Positions 54,048-64,000 of a DNA stretch of 64,000 bases are shown one piece after another. Below the pieces are notes generated by a model, which searched no databases, was not told where the DNA came from, and worked only from the letters and a program-made list of their open reading frames with translations. The number at the start of each line of letters is the position of its first letter. Position 1 is the stretch's first letter. The position numbers and the translations under genes are program-made. This DNA is from Tupaia tana. Its lineage: Eukaryota > Chordata > Mammalia > Scandentia > Tupaiidae. Where the stretch lies: contig JAKSZU010000002.1 in NCBI GenBank assembly GCA_026018925.1, positions 50,705,337 to 50,769,336 on the forward strand, read 5' to 3'.

Positions 54048-54098
54048 GCCCCTCCCCCTCCCCTCCCCCTCCCCCTCCCGCCCCGCCACCTAGCCCAG
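54048..54098 (+). promoter_or_regulatory. FOXO3: C-rich tract and candidate splice acceptor for FOXO3 coding exon
   Basis: A tract of repeated CCCCT units (54049-54085) is followed by ccacctag (AG at 54092-54093) and cccag (AG at 54097-54098). It would serve as a polypyrimidine tract and 3' splice site for the ATG-bearing exon. The opposite strand has a run of G-tracts able to form a G-quadruplex. Confidence 0.4.
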
Positions 54099-54468
54099 GA
54101 GGGACCTGCGGCTCCGCGGCGGCGGGGGGAGGGGGCTGCCCCGTGCGCGCCCGTCGATTCGCTCGCGTCTCCCCCGCGGCCTGGCCGAGGGGCGGCGTCT
54201 GCTGCGCCAGGTTCGCGGGACGCACGTCTCCAGGTCTCCTGTTCCTGGGAGGCGGGCGCGGTGCAGTCGCGGAGCGGCGGCGGCGGGCGAGTCGCCGAGG
54301 ACTGGGCTCCAGCCCGGGATAACCAACTCTTTCTCTCGCGCTTCCCCAGGCGGCGGCGGCGCCTGGGAGCCCGAGCCTTCGCGGCGCCCCTGTCTCTCCC
54401 CGCCGCACCCCGCCCCGGCCGGAGAGGAGAGTGAGAGGGCCCGAGCCGCCGGCGGGCGGGCGGCGAAG
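54099..54468 (+). other. FOXO3: FOXO3 5' UTR adjoining the start codon
   Basis: From about 54149 the sequence (gtcgattcgctcgcg, ggggcggcgtctgctgcgcc, gggataaccaactc, ggcggcggcggcgcc) parallels the known mammalian FOXO3 leader. I find no ATG between 54100 and the start codon, so there is no upstream ORF in this part. The leader is GC-rich and likely structured. Confidence 0.75.
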
Positions 54469-55086
54469 ATGGCAGAGGCACCGGCCTCCCCGGCCCCGCT
54501 CTCTCCGCTCGAAGTGGAGCTAGACCCGGAGTTCGAGCCCCAAAGCCGGCCGCGCTCCTGTACGTGGCCCCTGCAGAGGCCGGAGCTCCAGGCGAGCCCG
54601 GCCAAGCCCTCGGGGGAGACGGCCGCCGACTCCATGATCCCCGAGGAGGAGGACGATGAAGACGACGAGGACGGCGGCTGCCGGGCGGGCTCGGCCATGG
54701 CCATCGGCGGTGGCGGGAGCGGTACGCTGGGCTCCGGGCTGCTGCTTGAGGACTCGGCCCGGCTGCTGGCTCCCGGAGGGCAGGACCCAGGGTCTGGGCC
54801 AGTCCCCGCAGCAGGCACGCTGAGCGGGGGGACGCCGACGTCGCTGCAGCCTCAGCAGTCACTGCCACCGCCGCAGCCGGGGGCGGCTGGGGGCTCCGGG
54901 CAGCCGAGGAAATGTTCGTCGCGGCGGAACGCCTGGGGAAACATGTCCTATGCCGACCTGATCACCCGGGCCATCGAGAGCTCCCCGGACAAACGGCTCA
55001 CTCTGTCCCAGATCTACGAATGGATGGTGCGCTGCGTGCCCTACTTCAAGGATAAGGGTGACAGCAACAGCTCTGCTGGCTGGAAG
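54469..55086 (+). CDS. FOXO3: FOXO3, first coding exon (residues 1-206)
   Basis: This exon encodes the N-terminal 206 residues of forkhead box O3, a nuclear and cytoplasmic transcription factor downstream of PI3K-AKT. The start is [18 protein letters not shown] with an optimal context (A at -3, G at +4). RPRSCTW at residues 27-33 contains the AKT/14-3-3 site Thr32. An acidic run [10 protein letters not shown] follows at about residues 58-67, then a Gly/Pro/Gln-rich linker. The forkhead domain begins near residue 149 ([46 protein letters not shown]) and stops at SNSSAGWK, where the gtgcgt donor follows at 55087. That is the standard FOXO exon break inside the DNA-binding domain; helix 3 and the rest lie in the next exon outside the window. 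Residue 159 is Met where human FOXO3 has Leu. The frame is fully open. Confidence 0.98.
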
Positions 55087-57100
55087 GTGCGTACCCACCC
55101 TGGGCTGGCGGCCGGACCTGCTTGGGCCTCTTGCGCAGCGCGAGACGCGCCTTGGATTCGTCGGAGCGCGCCTGCAGGCGCTGGGGAGAGGGGTTGGCCC
55201 GGGGAGCCTCTGCTGTGAGGCTTTGGGGGTTCTTTTTTGACCCCCGGAGGAGGGGAATCTGGGGACAGCCGAGGGGTGAGGGGGGTTGGAGGCTCCCAGG
55301 GAAGCTTCGGGCACGGCCAGAGGTGGCAAGGGATGACCACGAGGGAAGGACAGAGGGACAAGAGTGCATTTACTGGATTCCCAGGACAGCTCTGACGAGG
55401 TAAGTCTGCGGTCAACTTTAGAACAGAGTGCCCTGTATTGGGGTCCAGCGAGGATGCTCAGGGCGGAGGAGTGTTTGGGACGCTGTGCCGGGAGCAGGCG
55501 TTGGAAGTGTGTTTCTAGACGGCTCTGTGAGAATCTTGGGTGCAAGTTTCGGGCTCGTGGGTGTTAACTCCTTCAGGCACACTGATCCCATTAGAAGAAG
55601 CAATGGTTGCAGACCTTTTCTGGGCAGGCCCTCTTTCCTTGCCTGTGTAGACATCTTTACTCCTCAGAGCTGTTTCTCCAGTTGACACACCTCGGTAGCC
55701 TCTGAAATGTGGGCCTGTAATAGGCCAGCCTTGCCGAGAACCTGCCTGCCGCACCTGCTGCTACCCCAGAGGCCTGGACTCTGGCCCTGTTTGAAGCCAG
55801 TCCGGTGTGGGGAACTAGGGACCTGTGTTTTTCACGTAGTACACTGGGAGGGAGGTTCGGTGGCAGAGCTGGATCATAATGGTTTCTACTAATGAACCTG
55901 AAGAGAGACCCTGCTGTTCCTTCCCAGCCTCTTGGGGCACTTGAGGACACGTGGTAAGGAGAGAGGTGTGGAAAGACCTATGATGTAATGACTTCCTGCA
56001 GTTGGGCATCTCAAGACATTAACTCCTAGGTCGCTGCTGGGCTGGTGATAATGTAGTTGCTTTGCTCTTCTGGGCACCTCCCCGACTTCGTCCCCCAAGA
56101 TAAAAATGTGCCAGTGTCAGGCAGAAGAGAGAGTCCTGGGCAGTTGGAGATACACATCGCTTATCAGTTGCTCATATTTGCAATTCCTTTTTTCATAGGT
56201 AGTTGCTTCCTCTTTCTGTCCCTTTTGTCATTGACATTGGGCAGCCTGGGGTCCTGTTTTCCAGTAGGTGTATGAAATAAGAGCAGTCTTAGTGGAGAAC
56301 TGAAGCATGGAGAGAAGCTTGTGTATGGAAAACTAAGGAATTTAATAGGGGGAACCTTTTCATTTGCTTTTAGAAAAACCTTGCAAACAAAGTACTTTTT
56401 AAAAAAGACTAGTATTGGAGAAACCTTGTTTAGATACTTTAAAAGCAAAACGTGGGCTTTGCTATTCCACAGGTCTGTCTCATTTCATTTAACAAATGCT
56501 GACATTAGGATTCTTTCATTTGATCTAATTTTTTGGCTTTTCAGAGGAATGCCGCATGTGTGGTATGAGGACTGTTTACAGAAAAGATGAGCGTTAGTCC
56601 CATTTCAAAGCAGTGATAGTGTGATACTTTTAAAAACTGGGTTTCCCAGTATATGGCAAGGGTTAATCTCAGTGTAGTGTCAGGAAGGGTCTGTACAGGA
56701 TTTGCAAAAGCAGATTTGGGGGTTTGGAATATTTTTCAAATTTCTCACACTTTTAATTTTGCATGTTTGAATTTGGTACACAAAACCTGTTAAAAGTTAA
56801 CTTTTAACTTAATTTAAAAGTTAACATAGGGAAGGTTTTTACCTTTCCTGTGATTTTTAAGATTACAAAAGTAGTTTAATTATCCATAAATAACATGTTC
56901 TGGTTTTGCATTTACAATTACAGATAGTAACTGTAGATTAAGTTTCTTTTTTTTTAATGACGATTTATTTGAGAAAGTGGTAGTACTAAAAATGGCCATG
57001 AATTAAGATCGGTCTATTTAGAGTTTCATATAGTTTGCAAGACATGCAGTAGCAGTTTGGGGCCTAGTCATAAACTTTGTGGCTTTACGTCATAGCCTTT

Positions 57101-57123
57101 TTTTTTTTTTTTTTTTTTTTTTT
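57101..57123. repeat. Poly(T) tract
   Basis: An uninterrupted T run of about 23 in the FOXO3 intron without an adjoining SINE body. It may be an orphan tail of a decayed retroposon or a simple slippage tract. Confidence 0.7.
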
Positions 57124-57815
57124 AATCTTAGGGTTTCTTTTGTCCTTTCCTCCTGTCTCATCTGTCTTCAACTAAAACTTTATGACATACTGAAAATTGA
57201 AAGTCTCAAGGCTTAGTATGTTTAATACAGAAACACATGTTTTATAATTATTTATACCCCCGATTTTTTTTAAACCAATTCTATTTCTGAGTATCACATG
57301 ACAACTAATCCGTGAAGACCGAGGGTATAATTTAGTTAGTTTAGTTTTTGTAAGATGACCTTCATCAAAAGATGCAGCCATGCAGGAACTTCCAAATCTT
57401 TGATGATGGAGAAGGCCCTTTGAAACTGGGGCTGATTTCATATTCTGATTATGACTAATAGCCAATCCTTTTCTGTGTTTGTGGTTTAGTGGGGGTGGAA
57501 GAAGAGGGATAAGGGAGAGGTCAGGAGCTAATCGTGACCCATTTCCATTCGTCCGAGTTTAGGAGTTGATTCCTATCATGATTAGTCATTTTGGAAGCAT
57601 GCAAGTGCATTTATGTCACACCACTTTCATTCTGAGTTCTGCATTAGGGTTTTTAACTTCTAAGAATGTCTAGAATTCATGTCCTAGTCAAGTGTGCAGA
57701 GAGGACACAAGTTGCAGGATCAAAGCCTTTTCTTTTTTTTTTTTTTTCCAGTTATTTTAGGTGTGTACACTATCGCACAGATTCCCTTACCTCAGCATTA
57801 AAGTAGAAATGAATA

Positions 57816-58061
57816 GGGACCAGCAGGTGTCCTAATGGTTATGTTGCTGGATTCCCATGTAGTTGAATGCAGTTCAAGTCCCAGATCTGTTGACTTAACT
57901 CACACTGGGTACATGAATGTGCATGCCCAAGATCCCGAGAAAAGAATGGAAGAGAAGGGATTGTGGCACAGCCATCCCCTTTGGGGGGTGATTTCTTGCT
58001 TTCTGTATCTCTTGTTTCTCTGGCAGGTACACGTGCTATAGTAAAAATGTCTCTTAAAAAA
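57816..58061 (+). repeat. tRNA-derived SINE, type A, with TSD
   Basis: The head gggaccagcaggtgtcctaatgg and a complete but somewhat diverged body end 'aaaatgtctctt' plus A tail. A perfect 16-bp duplication aaagtagaaatgaata lies at 57800-57815 and 58062-58077. Confidence 0.95.
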
Positions 58062-58090
58062 AAAGTAGAAATGAATAATCAAATGTGGTT

Positions 58091-58293
58091 GAGAGAGAGA
58101 GAGAATGAGAAAGCACTGCCCATGGAGGAGGGCCACACTGCAATCACTCTTTCATTTCTCCCTCTATTAGGGATTTTGGTCTTACACATACACATGCCAC
58201 TGTGTTTTTCAGGCTGTGGATCCTGGACTCACACCTGCACCATTGGCCATGTAGATCCAGCTCCCTTAACAATCATGCCACCAGCTGGCTCAC
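58091..58293 (-). repeat. tRNA-derived SINE, type C, 3'-truncated
   Basis: An inverted copy: (GA)n, 'gcactgcccatggaggagggcc', 'atttctccctctattaggga', 'gtggatcctggactcac' and 'catgccaccagctggc'. The T-rich tail is missing. Confidence 0.75.
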
Positions 58294-58414
58294 AGCCTTA
58301 CTTCTTTTGTGAATATTTGGGTCATTGAATTATGAGATCCTGTAACCAAAATTTTCACTGTAAGATCACAGAATGAAAGATTTAGAAAAGAGGCCTTGGA
58401 GCTGGGAATCTAGA

Positions 58415-58555
58415 CCAGTGATTCTCAGTTCTGGTTGCATGTTAGCATCACCTGGGAGAATCTGATCTAATAATTGGATGGTGTGTGGGTCAGCATTGGG
58501 TTTTTGTTTTGTTTTGAAGTTTGTCAGATGATTCTAATGTATAGCCAGGATGAAT
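58415..58555 (+). mobile_element. MER5A-like hAT fragment
   Basis: It begins 'cagtgattctcagttctggttgcatgttagcatcacctggga' and continues to 'cagatgattctaatgtatagccagg', matching both ends of MER5A, with a degraded middle. Confidence 0.7.
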
Positions 58556-58559
58556 TTTA

Positions 58560-58680
58560 CGGATCTAGTTTGACCTCTTTATTTTACTGGCAAAGAACCT
58601 GATTTTTAGAGAAGTTAATGATTTTCCAAAGATCACTGCTGGTTAGTACAGAACTAATTAGTAGTGGTGGTTGTAGAATC
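58560..58680 (-). repeat. MIR-like fragment
   Basis: 'ttgacctctttattttactggcaaag', 'tttagagaagttaatgattttccaaagatcac' and 'gctggttag' resemble the reversed MIR core. It is weak. Confidence 0.45.
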
Positions 58681-59548
58681 TTTGTTCTATGTCACACTAA
58701 TTTTCTTCTTTAAATTGATCTTTTAAAAAATGTTTTAGGTCATTTACTAAGTAATGGACAGTTTTACAGAAGTAGAGATTGAATTCCTGAAAAGCATATT
58801 TGTTTCTTAGTCTGAAAACATCTTGATGGTTATTTCAGCATCAGAAGGATAGGTGGCTGTTGGATGCTGAATGAATGTGTCATATATGTCTAGTTGTGCA
58901 TTCTCTTTTAGTATGGGTGCTTAGGAGCTGGGGAGAGAAAAGTGCAAGAAAGTATTTTAACAAAAGGAGGAAGCCCTTGGCTAACTTACATTCGTCAGAT
59001 GCATAGTGTGCCAGGGAGAAGGATGGTTCTCCTCAGAGAACCATCTCAGAGGTTCCCTTACCTCAGGCATTAAAGTAGAAATGAATAATCAGATGTGGTT
59101 AAGAGGGGAAAAGGTTACATTTCCTTTAATTCAGATTAAGCTTACTTGCACTGAACTGTAATTGAATTAGTGAGTTCTTTCGGTTCCTCTTGTCTTGGGG
59201 AGACTTCTGAGGACTCCAGGGTTTACCTGGCAAAGCCTATTTATCACGTGTTGCCCTAAACACACCCACACACCTGCATTTCCCATGGTCAGGAACCTGT
59301 CATATTAGGCAGCTGTGAGTTTTGCGAAGGTGGGATCCTGTATAGAGTTGTATTGCTGCTGCAGAGGGTGGTTCTAAGACTCTGTCTTCCTGCATGGATG
59401 ACTGTGTGCTCTTGTGACTGCTTGTGAAGGTAGAAAAGCAAAGGCTGATCTGCCACACAATGCTTATTCATGTCCCCACTGTTTCTGTTCTTTAGATTAA
59501 TACAGCCAAGTCCATTTCAACATCATATATTAAGAAAATGTTATTTTG

Positions 59549-59718
59549 GAAAGCCAGCGGGTGTCTTGGTAGTTAAGGCACTGGACACTCCTACATAGCT
59601 GACTGTGGTTCAAGTCCAAAACCTGGTGGCCTGCTTTCTCACTTTCTCTCTCTCTCTCTCTGTGACTCTTTCTGGTCAAATTAAAATAAATAAATGAACA
59701 AATAAAATTTAAAAAGAA
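59549..59718 (+). repeat. tRNA-derived SINE, type B
   Basis: A short copy: gaaagccagcgggtgtcttggtagttaagg, 'gtggttcaagtccaaaacctgg', (TC)n, 'ctggtcaaattaaaataaataaatg' and 'aataaaatttaaa' tail. Confidence 0.88.
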
Positions 59719-61319
59719 TTATCGAAAAAGGAAAATCTTATTTTAACTGCAACTTTTGTTAATTTTTTTTTACTTGAAAATGACATTATCATACTAATTC
59801 TCTGTTGGCTTATAATTTTGACTTTAGTCACCTTTTGGGGTAACTCACCAGAGGGTTAACCATAGTTGTGCACGAAGAGTCTGTCTTCTGCTTCACTCAT
59901 GTTGCCAGAATGTTTTGTAATTTCCTTTGGCAGTGCTGTCTTCGTCAGTGATTCTCAACTAATACACTTCCTCATTCTACAGCAGCAGTACACTAGGGGG
60001 ATGGTTTTTCCTCTTTTTCAGAGTCGTGTCATTGACCTATGAAGTGAAGAAATTGACCCTTTTAGACTTTGATCTGTGAGCCCCATGTCATGGAGAAACT
60101 CTTTAAAAAAGAAGCTGAGTGTTCTGATTTGTTTATCTCCTTCTCAGAAAATGAAATGAAACTATAGCAGCCTTATTTTTAGGAGATTTTAGGAGGATTC
60201 TATTTTAGGAAAATGATAGTATAGAAAAACATCTTGTTAAACTCTTTAGTGCTCTGCTTGTGATTTTTACTTAAAACCTGTCAGATACTTTTATTTGGAA
60301 AATTAATAAAGAGGCTTGTCCCACTGAAAAGTCATTTACTTGGTCTGGAAAAAGTTTTGCAGACACCATCATCCACAGTCTTAATGAAAACGCAAAGATA
60401 AGACTGTCGAGGCCTATGCATTCCGGTGAAGTTCCCCACTTACTCATTGCTGGTGCATCTGATTTTAGATACCCAGGGTGGAACAAATAAGAAATTTATT
60501 TTACTTTGAAACCCATTCATCTTGTCTGTGGGGAAGAGACTTAATCCTATTTTTGATTTTTCATTTTTCTCCTTTTCCTGCATCACAAAATGAGGGTCCT
60601 GAAGAGACACCCTGCCTTTCCTGGTACAAAAGGAGCCAGGGATCGTAAATACAAAGGTGGGTTAGTGTCAGTGGATGTTATGGCTGGTGTATAGTAAGTG
60701 AAGAAAAGATGGGAGAGAGAAAACCCCTCTCACTCGCATCATATCCTGTTTCATTCATTCATTTAACAAATGTTTGTCAGCGGCATTCTGCTGGGCCTCA
60801 GGGTTGTAGTAGCAGCACAAGGCAGATGAGGTTCCAGTTCACAGGAGTTCGCGTTCTGATGGAGGGAGACAGAAATGAACATGTACATCTGTGCTTTGTG
60901 AACTTGCCATTGTTGCCCATTCTCTTTGTCTTTTTCACACCCATTCTGCTTTCCTCAGTGCTTCAACTCACAAGTTCTCTCTGGAGAGACCTTATTGGAA
61001 AATGGCAAAGTGGGTACTGGGCGTGGTTGGGAACAGGCCTTTAACTCTTGGCAGATCACCTTGAGCTTGCTTTGGAGATGCAAGGCCATAGTAACCAGTC
61101 CTGTATTTTGGGTCTGTTTGGTGAAGCTGGGTTTTCCCCAGCCACTTGATCTAGAGCCTTTCAGGGGCCAGGGACTGCTGGGATCCTCAGTTCTCTCTCC
61201 CAGGGCCCATGGTAGAACTGGCCTCTCTCTGAAGTGGATGTGGAGCCTGGATACAGCCGAAGCATCTGTATTGCTTTTACCGAAACTTCAAAACTAAAAG
61301 AAGTCTCAAAAACCATCTA

Positions 61320-61410
61320 ACCACTTCGTTTTACAGGTGAGGAAATAGGCGAGGAGCACATGACTGAGGGCTCAGGGTCCCAGCTAGCAGGGGTGGAGCT
61401 AAGGCCGTAT
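61320..61410 (-). repeat. MIR-like fragment
   Basis: 'ttcgttttacaggtgaggaaatagg', 'cagggtcccagctagcaggggtggagctaagg' follows the order of the reversed MIR core and head. Confidence 0.6.
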
Positions 61411-62429
61411 CCACACGAGCCCAGCGCACTGCTGTTCAGTGGTGTCTGCTGCTAACCATTGTGGTTTCACAGCTGTTCGTGTCAGTGCTTTGGCTTCTGC
61501 AAGCTCTTCCTTCATTTGCTCTCCTCTGCTCCTCCTCCCCTCGACGAGGCTGGCTTGTACTAGAGGAGCTGCTTCTCTTGGCATCTCTGTCGGCGTTCTC
61601 AGCCTTGGTTCTCAACCCTCCTCTGCCCACTCCATGGGTCCTACCTGTTAATTTGGTCGTTTTCCCATGACCTTGGTATGTTTCCAAGTATAATGAAGAA
61701 CATCAAAAGCAGGGACTATGGCTACTAGTTAAATAAATGTTTCTCATATTTCTTTTCAGATCATTTTGTCCTTAGCCTATGAGGATGGCCCTTTTCTGAG
61801 ACTATGACACTGGAAGGGGACGATATGACTCAGGAGTGAGCTCGTGTCATGTATGGAGCCTTTGGGATACGTGTAGTTGTGCAGGTGGCACGAGCCTTAG
61901 ACCTCGTAGCATTGACATTGCTGTAAAGTGGTGTAAACATGAAATGATGCCCTGTTCTCTGTGGGGTTTCTTAGTGTCTTGCTTCCTAACGTAAAAGTCC
62001 CTGAAAACTTACTAACTGCTGGTCACTACCTACCATAGGAATGGAGAGAAACCTGATCTTGGGATGACCTTTCATTAAGAGAAAGATGAAATCAAGTTCA
62101 TCCTCTTGTTATTATAACCCCACTTTATGCAGTGTCAACACGCCCTATCTAGAAAAAGGAAGTTGTACAGAGTAGTTCAGCCTAAAGTTTACTTTTTAAA
62201 AGAGCAAAGCTGTCCTGTAAAGTTTGTAATGTTCTGCACTTCAGGTCCTAAGTCTCAGGTGTACTTGAAGTTTTATATCCATAGATTGGGAAATAAAAGT
62301 CACATATGAAGGCAGAGGAGGTAGCAAGAAGTCTTTGAGATGAACCATTTCAGGGCCAGTCTGTAGTATTCCACGTTAGAGTTTTCAGAATAGGTGGTTG
62401 GCTAACAACTATGATAAAGATCCCCGTCT

Positions 62430-62583
62430 TTTTTTTTTTTTTTTTTTTTTTTGTCAGAGGGTGCATGTGCTTGCCAGAGAGAAATGGAGAGAGGAGAAGG
62501 AGAAAGCAACCCCCATGGGGTATAGTCACACTATCTAGCCTCTTCTACATTTCTCTGTCTTATTGGCATCCTGGGTGCATGCA

Positions 62584-62630
<47 letters not shown>

Positions 62631-62727
62631 CTGGTAGGTTTTTTAAGCCACTGCAGCTCGTACTCAAACCATGCTAGAGCGTGTGAGATCTGGTTTTCCT
62701 CAACCACTAGGCTATGGGGCCAGGCCT
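62430..62727 (-). repeat. tRNA-derived SINE, type C with (CA)n
   Basis: An inverted copy: T22, 'gtcagagggtgcatgtgcttgcc', 'caacccccatgggg', (CG)n-(CA)n at about 62586-62629, 'gtgtgagatctggttttcc' and the head 'aggctatggggccaggcc'. Confidence 0.85.
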
Positions 62728-64000
62728 AGAAGTCCCCAGTTCTCATGGCATCACTACCCAGACAGGCTCAGTATATTTATTGACTTTATTCTTGACCAGA
62801 TAGCTTTCATTTCCCCATATTTTAGTATTAAAAATAAGAACTACTGTGGCAGGCATCTGTAGCAGACTGTGATGTATCACTCCTTCCTGGTAAAATGGAA
62901 ATATATGATTGGAATATTCTTTCAGCTGGGCTTTTCTAGAGTGTCCTTGTTTCTCCTTTCAACTGAGCTGTTTGGGGGTTTTAATCTTGAGATTTTTTTT
63001 TTTTCCTCCACAGTACCTCAGTTACTATTCTGGGGTAGCATTGTAAAGTGAAACAACTAACTGCTCTGGTGGTCTGTGGTCCTTCTAGTAATTCTGCCAC
63101 TCCTCAGTCATTGACTGTGGTGAACAGGTCAGGTTATCTTCTAAGGATTCACTGTGCCTGGGTGCCCAGATGTCCCCTAATCCTGCAGCAGAGAGTGGAC
63201 ATGAGCAAGAAAGGCATGTGCATATGTGCAGGGGACAGGGCTGAGGAAAGAAGTGACCTCTCCCTCCCCCGAACACATAAACAACATCTATTAGCGTCCC
63301 TCTGGAGTGAACCTGTAATAAAACCAACAGAGATGCACTGGGTAGTTTTCAGTATGTGTTTTGGAATTTCTTTCTTTCTTTGAAAGTAGTATGTCTGTGT
63401 GTGTGTAGTGGGGGGTGGAATCCACATCACATTTTTCCTTGTATTCCGATGTCTAGAGAAGTCGATAAGTCGGCTCCTGTAGCCATTGAGCATTTACTTT
63501 AAATTCAGAGCCAGCAGAGGGAGTACCTAAGTCTTTAAACTGGTCCCAACTATGTTTTCTTCACACAGCTAAAATAGTATCTCGGTTAAAACAAGACAAA
63601 ACATACAGATCTGACAATGTTTCTGTGTAGTTCTATTGTCATCATTAGGACAAAATAATTTGGGGGGGGGTGATTAAAAACCTAAGGTAACCTTTTTAAA
63701 GGAAACTTTGGTCTGGTAAGACTTATGGTCTACTTCCCATCCCCAAAGAGTTAAATGAGAGTGCTTTTAACTGAAAAATGTCCTCCCCTAAGTTTCATCT
63801 TTTTGCTATTCTTATCTGGATAAAATACGTGAATATTCTTCTGTACCTCATACCAGGCTTTTAACAGTGTCAAGGGTCTAGATCTGTAGAATGTTCTGTG
63901 TTTCCCTTTGGTTTTGATTGGAACTTTCATTACTATCCAAGGCTTCAGTTTTTCATGGATGAGGGAAGGCAAGAATTACGTTAGTATTTTTAATTCTAAT
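62728..64000. other. FOXO3 intron, nothing recognised
   Basis: Unique sequence to the end of the window. A short (GT)n near 63394-63405 and a G10 run near 63661-63670 are the only simple repeats. No exon-like segment is seen. Confidence 0.45.

Larger units (their letters stand above)
50660..55400. promoter_or_regulatory. FOXO3: FOXO3 CpG island and promoter region
   Basis: The composition changes sharply from AT-rich to very GC- and CpG-rich near 50.7 kb and stays so, with a less rich gap at about 52.05-52.45 kb, until just past the first coding exon. It contains GC boxes (for example ggggcggggcc at 51970-51980), a TGACATCA CRE-like site (51929-51936) and forkhead-type sites (51368-51375, 53935-53943). 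There is no convincing TATA box in the expected place; ctataac occurs at 53044-53050. The long open frames on both strands here are composition artefacts. Confidence 0.85.
55087..64000 (+). other. FOXO3: FOXO3 large intron (5' part)
   Basis: The intron runs from the gtgcgt donor to the window end; the acceptor is not reached. In human the corresponding intron is very long (tens of kb) and holds the longevity-associated FOXO3 variants. Compared with the intergenic region it is poor in SINEs: only four (57816, 58091, 59549, 62430). Most of 55400-57740, 58700-59540 and 59720-62410 shows no recognisable element. Confidence 0.9.

Noticed and set aside
53184-54868. Two minus-strand open frames of about 300 codons overlapping the FOXO3 5' region
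   Set aside because: They lie in extremely GC-rich sequence where stop codons are rare, are made of Arg/Ala/Pro/Gly-rich text, and mirror FOXO3 coding and leader sequence. No family resemblance is seen.
1-64000. CRISPR arrays, operons, phage or other prokaryotic systems
   Set aside because: The repeated units are dispersed SINEs with target duplications, and the genes are spliced vertebrate genes.

Overview
The window is nuclear DNA from a placental mammal. It has vertebrate exon-intron structure, a large CpG island, MIR, L1, MaLR LTR and MER5-like fossils, and a very high load of tRNA-derived SINEs. I count about 58 SINE copies. I see no Alu, rodent B1/B2, carnivore SINEC, bat VES or equid ERE copies. 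The SINE head resembles my recollection of the CYN family of colugos (Dermoptera), so a colugo such as Galeopterus is my best guess. That rests on memory of the family and is only moderately secure.

Two protein-coding genes are present, both on the + strand, in the order known from human 6q21. The last three coding exons of AFG1L (LACE1, mitochondrial AFG1-like AAA ATPase) lie at 1958-2098, 5796-5909 and 8577-8705 and encode the C-terminal 127 residues. About 46 kb of repeat-rich intergenic DNA follows. FOXO3 begins inside a CpG island (about 50.7-55.4 kb). Its first coding exon, 54469-55086, encodes 206 residues: the N-terminus with the AKT site around Thr32, the acidic stretch, and the first half of the forkhead domain. 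The exon ends at a GT donor, and the rest of the window (55087-64000) is the start of the large FOXO3 intron. The second half of the forkhead domain is outside the window.

The intergenic and intronic DNA is dominated by SINEs, which I sort into three informal types. Type A has a tRNA-like head with A and B boxes, a CpG-rich body of about 250 bp with a C6-T-G6 palindrome, an end in CCTCTCC, and a pure A tail. Type B is short (about 130-170 bp), with the tRNA head joined to a TC-rich or AATAAA-rich tail. Type C has a GGGGCTGGCCC-like head and a GAGCTGGATC motif, and is more diverged. Many type A copies keep target-site duplications (TSDs) of 10-18 bp and long A tails, so they look young. Several sites carry two or three SINEs stacked on one target.

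Other repeats are five members of a mariner-like palindromic MITE family, three MaLR LTRs, three L1 fragments, MIRs, two MER5A-like and one other hAT-like element, a probable solo LTR just upstream of the FOXO3 CpG island, and an RPL22 processed pseudogene. I found no tRNA or rRNA gene, no CRISPR array, no prokaryotic feature and no unknown gene system. The more interesting material is mobile-element history and cis-regulatory sequence around FOXO3.
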